In this document: piece by piece, positions 16,449-22,754 of the stretch
How positions within the stretch are numbered: the first letter of the stretch is position 1
Layout of the letters: every line of letters begins with the position of its first letter
Origin: H17-190 sp034435615
Lineage (GTDB): Bacteria > Chloroflexota > Dehalococcoidia > SM23-28-2 > HRBIN24
Assembly: GCA_034435615.1 (NCBI GenBank)
Contig: DAOTWZ010000025.1
Coordinates: 1 to 22,887, forward strand
Direction of reading: 5' to 3'
Length of the DNA: 22,887 bases
Position numbers and translations under genes: made by a program
The notes under the pieces: generated by a model
The model's input: only the letters and a program-made list of their open reading frames with translations
The model's database searches: none
Told to the model about the DNA's origin: nothing

Positions 16449-16720
16449 CAGCCCAGGGACAGCTCCTCACCGTTAGGATATTCCTCCAGGGCGGAAGGGG
16501 CCAGCCCCTCGCCGAAGCGGGGGGCCAGCTCCTGCCGCAGGGTGGTTATGCGCAGCCTGGCGCTGTCCAGCATCTCCTGGCAGCGGCGGGCCAGGCGCAT
16601 CCCCTCCTCGTAGAGGGCGATGGCCTCCTCCAGCCCCAGGCCGCCCGCTTCCAGCCTGGCCACCACCTCCTCCAGGCGACGGTACAGCTCCTCGAAGGAG
16701 GGCTCTTCCTCAGAAGCCAT
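16448..16720 (-). CDS. xseB: Exodeoxyribonuclease VII small subunit
   Basis: 90 residues. The family core is complete: SFEELYRRLEEVVARLEAGGLGLEEAIALYEEGMRLARRCQEMLDSA, two antiparallel helices that bind the large subunit. In exonuclease VII several small subunits assemble on each XseA and control degradation of single-stranded DNA. The short C-terminal extension ends NGEELSLG. The start overlaps the end of xseA by 11 bases, and the stop overlaps the start of the PHP gene by one. Confidence 0.93.
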   Translation of the reverse strand: MASEEEPSFEELYRRLEEVVARLEAGGLGLEEAIALYEEGMRLARRCQEMLDSARLRITTLRQELAPRFGEGLAPSALEEYPNGEELSLG

Positions 16721-17906
16721 ACTGTCTTGACACCTCGGCCGGAAAGCGGCCCCTGGCCACCTGCACCTCCAGACGGTCGCCCGGGGCCACCTGCTCGATG
16801 CCCGTCACCACCGGCCCGCCCTGCCTGCGCACTATGGCGTAGCCACGGGCCAGGGTAGCCCGGGGCTCCAGGGCCACCAGGTGCCGTTGCAGGGCTGCCA
16901 GCCGTTCCGCCAGGCCGTCCAGGCCCCGTCCGCCCGCCTGGTGCAACCGCCGCGCCAGCTCCAGGGTGCGGCGACTCACCTCCTCCAGATCTGGCAGCGC
17001 CCGCTCCAGGCGGCCCATGGCCCCGGCCAGCAGGGCGCTGCGGCCGCGCACGGCCTCCTCGGCCTCCTCCTCCAGAGAAGCGATTATAGACCGGAGGCGG
17101 TGCAGGAGGGCGGCCATGTCCGGGACGGCCAGCTCCGCCGCCGCCGAGGGGGTGGGCGCCCGCAGGTCCGCCGCCAGGTCCGCCAGGGTCAGGTCCGGCT
17201 CGTGCCCGATGCCACAGATGACAGGGACGCGGCTGGCGTAGATGGCCCGCACCACCGGCTCCTCGTTGAAGGCCCAGAGCTCCTCCAGGGAGCCACCGCC
17301 CCGGGCCACGATGATGACGTCCACCGCCTCCTCGTTGAGGAGACGGAGGGCCTCGATCACGCCAGGGACGGCCTCCGGCCCCTGCACCGCCGTGGGGGCC
17401 AGCACCACCTCGGCCAGGGGCCAGCGACGGGCGATGATGTTGCAGATGTCGTGGAATACCGCCCCCACCGGCGAGGCGGCGACGCCGACGCGCCGCGGGA
17501 ACGCCGGCAGCGGCCGCTTCCGCGCAGGGTCGAAGAGCCCTTCCGCTTCCAGCTCCGCCCGCAGCCGCTCCAGGTGGGCCTGCCGCAGGCCCACGCCGGC
17601 CGCCCGCACATAGTCGACATAAAACTGGAGCTCGCCCCGGGCCCCGTAGAAGTCAACGTGGCCGTGGGCCAGCGCCTGGAGACCGTTCTCCAGGGCGGCG
17701 GCGCCGTAGCGACCGCGAAAGAGGACGCAGCGCACCTGGGCGCCCTCGTCCTTGAGGGTGAAGTAGACGTGGCCGGCGGCGGTGCGCCGCAGGTTGGACA
17801 CCTCCCCCTCCAGCCAGAGGTCGCCCAGGTCGGGGTCGCTGGAGAGGAGCTGGGAGACGGCGCTGGCCAGACGGGAGACGCTCCAGGCCGCCGGTTCGGT
17901 GGCCAC
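16710..17906 (-). CDS. xseA: Exodeoxyribonuclease VII large subunit
   Basis: Catalytic subunit of exonuclease VII, which digests single-stranded DNA from both ends to short oligonucleotides. 398 residues, a little short for the family. N-terminal OB fold (about 6-105) with SVSRLASAVSQLL, WLEGEVSNLRRTAAGHVYFTLKD and VRCVLFRG. Catalytic domain with GVAASPVGAVFHDI (141-154), ARGGGSLEELWAFNEE (201-216), GIGHEPDLTLAD (232-243) and DLRAPTPSAAAEL (247-259). A long helical region follows (about 262-345), then a terminal strand with ARGYAIVRR. In the first catalytic box the usual Arg before Asp-Ile is His152 here. It starts at GTG 17906, one base after the efp stop; a weak AAGGT lies within efp, so coupling to efp is likely. 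Confidence 0.94.
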   Translation of the reverse strand: MATEPAAWSVSRLASAVSQLLSSDPDLGDLWLEGEVSNLRRTAAGHVYFTLKDEGAQVRCVLFRGRYGAAALENGLQALAHGHVDFYGARGELQFYVDYVRAAGVGLRQAHLERLRAELEAEGLFDPARKRPLPAFPRRVGVAASPVGAVFHDICNIIARRWPLAEVVLAPTAVQGPEAVPGVIEALRLLNEEAVDVIIVARGGGSLEELWAFNEEPVVRAIYASRVPVICGIGHEPDLTLADLAADLRAPTPSAAAELAVPDMAALLHRLRSIIASLEEEAEEAVRGRSALLAGAMGRLERALPDLEEVSRRTLELARRLHQAGGRGLDGLAERLAALQRHLVALEPRATLARGYAIVRRQGGPVVTGIEQVAPGDRLEVQVARGRFPAEVSRQYGF

Positions 17907-17907
17907 G

Positions 17908-18468
17908 CTAGCTGACCTTGCCCAGGTACTCGCCGGTGCGGGTGTCTATCTTCAGGCGGTCGCCCTCGCCGATGTGCAGAGGCACCTGGACCACCAGCCC
18001 GGTTTCCAGGCGGGCGGGCTTGGTGCCGCCCTGGGCGGTGTCGCCCTTCACCCAGGGCTCCGTCTCCACCACCCGCAGCTCCACCGCCGGCGGCAGCTCG
18101 ACGCCGATGGCCTGGTCGCCGTACATGAGGAGCTCGCAGGGGGCGTTCTCCGTCAGGTACTGGATGGCGTCGCCCAGGGCCTCGCCGCTCATGGGCACCT
18201 GGTCGTAGGTCTCGGTGTTCATGAAGTAGTGGATGTCGTCGTCACGGTAGAGGTACTGGGCGGGCACCCGCTCCACGCGGGCCAGAGGGAAGCGCGTCCC
18301 TGCCTGGACCGTCCGCTCGATGATGTGGCCTCCCCGCACGTCCCGCAGCTTGAGGCGCACCTGGGCGGTGCCCCGCCCCAGCTTCAGGTGCTGGAAGTCC
18401 AGGATGCGGTAGAGGTTGCCGTCCACCTCTATGGTCATGCCGCGCTTCAGGTCACCGGTCTCGACCAT
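17908..18468 (-). CDS. efp: Translation elongation factor P
   Basis: Binds the ribosome between the P and E sites and relieves stalling at consecutive prolines. 186 residues, three beta-barrel domains: KOW-like domain I (1-65), OB domain II (66-130) with YLYRDDDIHYFMNTETYDQ, and domain III ending KIDTRTGEYLGKVS. The functional loop reads HLKLGRGTAQ, with Arg32 at the tip where E. coli has Lys34 and Pseudomonas has rhamnosylated Arg32. A similar LGRG loop is known in Thermus. No modification enzyme (EarP, EpmA, YmfI type) lies in the window. The ATG at 18468 is preceded by GAGGTGG. It sits between a proline peptidase and xseA, a recurrent order. Confidence 0.96.
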   Translation of the reverse strand: MVETGDLKRGMTIEVDGNLYRILDFQHLKLGRGTAQVRLKLRDVRGGHIIERTVQAGTRFPLARVERVPAQYLYRDDDIHYFMNTETYDQVPMSGEALGDAIQYLTENAPCELLMYGDQAIGVELPPAVELRVVETEPWVKGDTAQGGTKPARLETGLVVQVPLHIGEGDRLKIDTRTGEYLGKVS

Positions 18469-18504
18469 CTCGTCACCACCTCGGTAGAGTGTGGCCCCTG
18501 TCCC

Positions 18505-19620
18505 TCAGAGGCTGTAGAGCTTGGCGGCATGGCTGAGGACGCGCACCCCGGCCTCCTCCACCACCACCATGTCCTCGATGCGGATGCCGCCCCAGCCCGG
18601 TATGTAGATGCCGGGCTCGATGGTGACCACCATGCCGGGCTTCAGGACATCGCTGGAGCGGGGGGCCAGGCGGGGCGCCTCGTGCACCAGCAGGCCGACG
18701 CCGTGGCCCAGGCCATGGCCGAACCGCTCACCGTAGCCGGCCTCCTCGATGACCCGCTGGGCCAGCAGGTGGGCCTCCTCGCCGGTCATGCCCGGCCGCA
18801 CCAGCTCCTCGGCCGTGAGCTGGGCCGTCAGGACGATGTCATACAGGCGGCGGAACTGCTCGTCCGGCTCGCCCAGGACGATGGTGCGGGTAAGGTCCGA
18901 GCAGTAGCCGTTGACCCGCACTCCCATGTCTATGACGATGGGCTCCCCCTCCCGTATGGGCCGCTCGCGAGGGTAGGCGTGGGGCATGGCCGACCACTCC
19001 CCGGCGGCCACGATGGTGGGGAAGGAGAGGCCGTCCGCCCCGTGTTCGCGGGCGTAGCGCTCTATCTCCCAGGCCACCTGCGCCTCCGTCCATCCGGGCT
19101 CCAGGCGGCGGGCCACCGCCTCGAACGCCTCGTCGGCCAGGTCGACGGCCCGCTGGATCCAGTCCAGCTCTTCCGGCTCCTTGATGGCCCGCAGCTCCTC
19201 CACCAGTGGCGGGGCAGCCACCAGGTGCGGTCGCTCCTCCTGGGGCATCTGGGAGAGGCAGCGGGCCAGCGCCTGTTGCTGGGCCACCGTCACGTTGTGG
19301 GGCTCGTAGCCTATGCGCCCCCCCGTGAGGCCGGCCTCCCGGACCAGCGCCGGGAACCAGGACTCCAGGGCGCCCACCGCCTTGAAGAGGGTGAAATGGG
19401 GTGCCTCCCGCTCCGCCTGCTCGTAGTAGCGGAAGTCGACGGCGATGAAGGCCCTCTCCTGGCCGATGAGGAGCCAGCCTACGGAGCCGGTGAACCCGGA
19501 GAGGTAGCGCCGGTTGGCCCCGTAGGTCTTGAAGATGTCCTCCACAGGAGCGCCCACCAGGAGGGCGTCCAGGCCCTCCTGGGCCAGCCTCTCCCTGAGC
19601 CTCTGCAATCGCCGCTCCAT
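18505..19620 (-). CDS. M24B metallopeptidase, Xaa-Pro aminopeptidase/dipeptidase
   Basis: Cleaves peptides with proline in the second position, in the cytoplasm. 371 residues from the ATG at 19620 (GAGGGGGAGAG upstream). The open frame runs 59 codons further to 19797 but that part looks non-coding. N-terminal creatinase-like domain (1-140) with RYLSGFTGSVGWLLIG and VDFRYYEQAE. C-terminal pita-bread domain with all five metal ligands: Asp231 (IDMGVRVNGYCSD), Asp242, His306 (GHGLGHGVGL), Glu335 (TIEPGIY) and Glu349 (RIEDMVVV). His214 (AMPHA) and His313 (VHE) are the usual catalytic helpers. Length and layout match the YqhT-type enzymes found beside efp. PepP versus PepQ activity cannot be settled from sequence. 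Shared context with efp links both to proline-rich peptides, though a functional link is only inferred. Confidence 0.93.
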   Translation of the reverse strand: MERRLQRLRERLAQEGLDALLVGAPVEDIFKTYGANRRYLSGFTGSVGWLLIGQERAFIAVDFRYYEQAEREAPHFTLFKAVGALESWFPALVREAGLTGGRIGYEPHNVTVAQQQALARCLSQMPQEERPHLVAAPPLVEELRAIKEPEELDWIQRAVDLADEAFEAVARRLEPGWTEAQVAWEIERYAREHGADGLSFPTIVAAGEWSAMPHAYPRERPIREGEPIVIDMGVRVNGYCSDLTRTIVLGEPDEQFRRLYDIVLTAQLTAEELVRPGMTGEEAHLLAQRVIEEAGYGERFGHGLGHGVGLLVHEAPRLAPRSSDVLKPGMVVTIEPGIYIPGWGGIRIEDMVVVEEAGVRVLSHAAKLYSL

Positions 19621-19793
19621 GCTCTCCCCCTCTTCATGGTCGCTGCGGTCCGCCGGCTGTGCTCCTGGCCCGCCGGCCACCCGTTCCTGTCCTCCGTCAT
19701 GATACCGACGCTGCCAGACCGACGACCAGGCCCCGCGCTCGCACTCCCCGCCTGTCACAGGATACGGGACTGTTGCCGCCTCGGGCCACCTTC

Positions 19794-20252
19794 TCACCGC
19801 TGGCTATCGGGCGGGGCGGCCTCCCGCAGCATCTCTACCAGCGCCTCCAGGGCCAGCAGGTAGCCCCGCCAGCCCAGGCCGCTCACCTGGCCGAGCGCCA
19901 CTTCCGCTACCACGGAGCGCCGCCGGAAGGGCTCGCGGGCGTGAATGTTGGACAGGTGTACCTCCACCACGGGCCGCCCCACCGCTTCCAGGGCGTCACG
20001 GATGGCGTAGGAGTAGTGGGTGAAGGCGCCCGGGTTGATGATGATGGCGTCGCTCCGCTCTCCTTCCCGCTGAACCAGGTCCACCAGTTCCCCCTCGTGG
20101 TTGGTCTGGAAGCAGGCCACCTCCACCCCTAGCTGGGCAGCGCGCTGGGCCAGCCTCTCCTCGATATCCCTCAGGGTCAGGGTGCCGTATATCTCAGGCC
20201 GCCGTCTGCCCAGGAGGTTCAGATTCGGGCCGTTGAGGACCAGGACTCTCAC
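19794..20252 (-). CDS. aroQ: 3-dehydroquinate dehydratase, type II
   Basis: Third step of the shikimate pathway: 3-dehydroquinate to 3-dehydroshikimate. 152 residues, the standard size for the dodecameric type II enzyme. Motifs: LNGPNLNLLGRRRPEIYG (6-23, with Tyr22 as catalytic base), FQTNHEGELVD (48-58), INPGAFTHYSYAIRDAL (72-88, Asn73 and His79), VVEVHLSNIHAREPFRRRS (95-113, His99 and the substrate-binding arginine). The loop Arg usually near position 17 is present in the RRR run. It is the first gene of the minus-strand operon, with a good -10 box 33 bases ahead of the ATG. The 173 bases between it and the peptidase start hold nothing recognisable apart from a TATCAT (19699-19704) without a good -35. 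Confidence 0.95.
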   Translation of the reverse strand: MRVLVLNGPNLNLLGRRRPEIYGTLTLRDIEERLAQRAAQLGVEVACFQTNHEGELVDLVQREGERSDAIIINPGAFTHYSYAIRDALEAVGRPVVEVHLSNIHAREPFRRRSVVAEVALGQVSGLGWRGYLLALEALVEMLREAAPPDSQR

Positions 20253-20284
20253 GACAGCAGCGCCCCGTCAGGGCATCATGGGGA

Positions 20285-20314
20285 ATTATAACTCGCCCAG
20301 CGCTCCCGTTAGAA
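20285..20314 (-). promoter_or_regulatory. Putative promoter of the aroQ operon
   Basis: On the minus strand, perfect TATAAT (20285-20290), with a weak -35 TTCTAA (20309-20314) 18 bases away. Expected start near 20278, about 25 bases before the aroQ ATG. Weak -35 boxes often go with activation by a regulator. Confidence 0.5.
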
Positions 20315-20327
20315 CCGTATAGCGCCC

Positions 20328-20343
20328 GCAGGTGGCCGCCTGC
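20328..20343. promoter_or_regulatory. 16-bp near-perfect palindrome (possible operator)
   Basis: GCAGGTGGCCGCCTGC is a palindrome with 7 of 8 pairs matching. It lies between the aroQ promoter (-35 at 20309-20314) and the CARF gene promoter (-35 at 20386-20391). Its size suits a dimeric helix-turn-helix regulator. The CARF-LuxR protein encoded next to it is the obvious candidate, but binding is only inferred, and GC-rich palindromes of this size also arise by chance. Confidence 0.3.
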
Positions 20344-20385
20344 CCGCCGCGGCCCGGGCTGGCGTCCCGGAGTGAGGGGGCGCTC

Positions 20386-20415
20386 TTGACGCTCTAGCCT
20401 GTATATGGGTAAACT
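20386..20415 (+). promoter_or_regulatory. Putative promoter of the CARF gene cluster
   Basis: TTGACG (20386-20391, five of six), 18-base spacer, TAAACT (20410-20415, four of six). It predicts transcription from about 20422, some 23 bases before the GTG start of the CARF-HTH gene. The 192-base divergent gap otherwise holds the aroQ promoter and the palindrome at 20328-20343. Confidence 0.45.
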
Positions 20416-20444
20416 CTCGCTACCGACGTTCCTGGTGGCCGGTC

Positions 20445-21335
20445 GTGGATGCCATAGTGGCCACTCTGGGCAGCGAGCCCCAGGTGGTGACCCTCGCCCT
20501 GGACGCCCTGCTGGCGCGGGGCTTCGCCATCGGCCAGGTAGTGGTGGTCCACACCGAGCCCTCCGCCCTGGGCGATTCCCTACCCCGCCTCAAGGCGGAG
20601 GAGGAGCACTACGCCCGCCGCGACCCGCCAGTGGTCTTCCGCTACGTCCCCATAAAGGATGGACGGTTCTTCCCCCGCGACATCACCAGCGAGGAGGAGG
20701 CCGCCCTCCTCCTGCGCGTCCTCTACCGTGAGGTGGCCGCCCTGAAGCGAGAGCGACGCCGGGTGCACCTGTGCATCGCCGGTGGCAGGAAGATGATGGC
20801 CGCCTACGGCATGGTGGTGGCGCAGCTCCTCCTGGGCGAGGGTGACCACGTCTGGCACCTGCTGTCGCCACCCGAGCTTCTCCGCTCCCGCGAGATGCAC
20901 GCCGACCTCTCTCGGGTGGTGCTGGTGCCCGTGCCCGTCCTGCGCTGGAGCCTCCTCCCCTCTACCATCTCCGAGTTGCTCCTGTGGGACGACCCCTACC
21001 GGGCCATCCAGCGGCAGCGAGAGATGCAGGATCAGACGCGGCGCCAGATCCTCCGGGGGTTCTGGAGCCAGCTCACGGCGGCGGAGCGGCGGGTGGCGCT
21101 GGCCCTGACCCGCCACGGCGGCAGCAACGAGGAGCTGGCCCAGCGCCTCCGCCGCTCGCCCAAGACCATAGCCAACCAGCTCCAGTCCATATACGAGAAG
21201 TACCGCTCCTCTCTGGGGCTGCCGGAAGGCGCCAGGGTGCGGGAGCGCCTGGTGAGCGACCTCGCCTCCTCGCCCGACGTCACAGGCGAGGACGCCCCCA
21301 CCGGCGCGGGCTTCCCTGCCCGTGCGCGGCAATGA
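20445..21335 (+). CDS. CARF-domain protein (NE0113-like) fused to LuxR-type HTH
   Basis: 296 residues, two parts. Residues 1-165 form a Rossmann-like CARF domain of the CRISPR-associated NE0113 (TIGR02584) kind. It opens MDAIVATLGSEPQVVTLALDAL with the ligand-binding turn LGSEPQVVT, and has VVVVHTEPS as second strand. The segment VHLCIAGGRKMMAAYGMVVAQLLL (107-130) carries the diagnostic GGRKMM motif that contacts cyclic oligoadenylate in this superfamily. Residues 205-260 read as a LuxR/GerE helix-turn-helix: LTAAERRVALALTRHGGSNEELAQRLRRSPKTIANQLQSIYEKY, with SNEELAQRL and SPKTIANQL as the helices. A linker and a disordered, Ala/Gly-rich tail complete it. It starts at GTG (GGTGG 6 bases ahead). 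Likely role: ligand-sensing transcription regulator of this cluster, or a ring nuclease with DNA-binding tail. Family homology is strong; the regulator role is inferred. Confidence 0.82.
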   Translation: MDAIVATLGSEPQVVTLALDALLARGFAIGQVVVVHTEPSALGDSLPRLKAEEEHYARRDPPVVFRYVPIKDGRFFPRDITSEEEAALLLRVLYREVAALKRERRRVHLCIAGGRKMMAAYGMVVAQLLLGEGDHVWHLLSPPELLRSREMHADLSRVVLVPVPVLRWSLLPSTISELLLWDDPYRAIQRQREMQDQTRRQILRGFWSQLTAAERRVALALTRHGGSNEELAQRLRRSPKTIANQLQSIYEKYRSSLGLPEGARVRERLVSDLASSPDVTGEDAPTGAGFPARARQ

Positions 21336-21372
21336 GCGAGGAAACCGATCGCTGACTACCCGGAGGGCGACC

Positions 21373-22611
21373 ATGACGCCGAGAAGGGGCATGGTACTGA
21401 CCGTCGGCACCGGGACACGTCCTGACGTCGACATGTCGGCCCCCCTGGCCAGGAGCGTTCGCGAGGCGAACCCGGACAGGGTGGTCTTGGTCATCACCGA
21501 AGAGAGCGCGCCTGTGGCCCGGCGGGTGCGGGAGCAGGTGTCGGGCGTCGAAAGGTGGCACGAGGTGCGCCTCGCCTCCGCCGACGACATCGGTGAGGCG
21601 TTCCAGGGCTGCATCAAGGCCATCCGCTGGCTTCTGGGCGAGGGCCTGCGGCCAGAACAGGTCACCGCCGACTACACATCGGGGACGAAGTCGATGACGG
21701 CTGGGCTGGCCCTGGCGGCGGTGGCCCTGCGCTGTGGGAGCCTGCGCTACATCGCCGGGGAGAGGGAAACGGGTGTCGTCGTCAGCGGGACGGAGCGCTT
21801 CCTGGCGACTCCGCCAGCCGCCGTGCTGGCCCTGGACGACCTGCGTTTGGCCGAGGAGCTGATCCGGCGGTTGCAGTTCGACACCGCCCAGAGGATCTGC
21901 GAGGCCGTCAACGTCCACCTGTTGCTGTACGAAGACCGACAGCGACGGGACGCCCTGCTGACGCTGGCCCGGGCCTATGAGTTCTGGGACCGCTTCCTCC
22001 ACAAGGACGCCTTGGACTGCTTCCAGAGGCTGCGGGACGCTCCCGCGCCCCCCGACCTCCTCCCCGACCGCCGGACGGTCCAGCGGCTGAGACCCATCGG
22101 CGACGCTGCATACATGGACGCCCCCACGTCAGATCTCCTGGCGGACCTCATCGCCAACGCCCAGCGTCGGCTGCTGGAGGGGCGCTGGGACGATGCCGTG
22201 GCCCGTCTCTACCGGGCCGCCGAGATGCTGGCCCAGATGGTCCTCTGGGAGCGCTATGGTCAGCGGACCGGCGACCTGGACCTGAACCGGCTCCCCGAAG
22301 CAGCCCGCCCCCTGGTCCAGCCCGACGCCGAGGGACGAGCGCGCGTCGGCCTGGAGCGGGCCTATCGGGTGCTGGAGGCCTACGGTGAGCGCCTGGGGCA
22401 GCGGTTCTACGAGACGGTGCGGCGCTACCTGTCCCAGCGCAACGACAGCATCCTGGCCCACGGCCAGAAACCTGTCAGCAGGGAGGCGGCTGAAGGCTTC
22501 CTTCACTCCCTCCTGGCCCTGGTCAGGGACGAGGTGTCGGACATCGACGAGCGGGTGCGGGCCCTCCAGTTTCCCTGGCTGGTCGCCGAATCACCGCTCC
22601 GACGGGAATAG
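21373..22611 (+). CDS. CARF-HEPN protein, TIGR02710/Cas02710-like putative RNase
   Basis: 412 residues from the ATG at 21373, which has GGAGG 7 bases upstream (a GTG at 21322 would run into the previous gene). N-terminal CARF domain: MVLTVGTGTRPDVDMSAPLA (7-26), VVLVITEES, and ADYTSGTKSMTAGLALAAVAL (99-119), the D-Y-T-S/G-G-T-K-x-M motif of the TIGR02710 family. A helical middle follows (about 155-295) with AYEFWDRFLHKDALDCFQRL. The C-terminal part carries the HEPN RNase signature SQRNDSILAHG: Arg356-Asn357 and His363, an R-x6-H motif. In related Csm6/Csx1 proteins, cyclic oligoadenylate made by Cas10 binds CARF and switches on HEPN cleavage of RNA, causing dormancy or death. The same is inferred here. 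It lies 37 bases after the CARF-HTH gene, probably in one operon. Confidence 0.87.
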   Translation: MTPRRGMVLTVGTGTRPDVDMSAPLARSVREANPDRVVLVITEESAPVARRVREQVSGVERWHEVRLASADDIGEAFQGCIKAIRWLLGEGLRPEQVTADYTSGTKSMTAGLALAAVALRCGSLRYIAGERETGVVVSGTERFLATPPAAVLALDDLRLAEELIRRLQFDTAQRICEAVNVHLLLYEDRQRRDALLTLARAYEFWDRFLHKDALDCFQRLRDAPAPPDLLPDRRTVQRLRPIGDAAYMDAPTSDLLADLIANAQRRLLEGRWDDAVARLYRAAEMLAQMVLWERYGQRTGDLDLNRLPEAARPLVQPDAEGRARVGLERAYRVLEAYGERLGQRFYETVRRYLSQRNDSILAHGQKPVSREAAEGFLHSLLALVRDEVSDIDERVRALQFPWLVAESPLRRE

Positions 22612-22754
22612 GTATCGGTAGAGGCGTCGCTAGGTCGTCCTGCCCAAGGCGAAACGGGCCGGTCTGCTCATGCGGGCCTCCGCTACGAGCGGTAACGTGG
22701 TGAACGGGACGGAGACGCACGACGTAGCGTCGGTCCCGGGGAGTGAGGATGCCA

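Noticed and set aside
17782..19863. Long open frame (693 codons) on the plus strand opposite xseA, efp and the M24B peptidase
   Set aside because: It crosses three genes with clear family motifs on the other strand; its translation is Gly/Ala/Arg/His-rich and without motifs.
20405..20731. ATG at 20405 as the start of the CARF-HTH gene
   Set aside because: It is in another reading frame from the CARF domain; the family N-terminus is matched from the GTG at 20445.
22720..22732. Inverted repeat CGACG-TAG-CGTCG before the third CARF gene as an operator
   Set aside because: Arms of only 5 bp are expected often by chance at this GC content.
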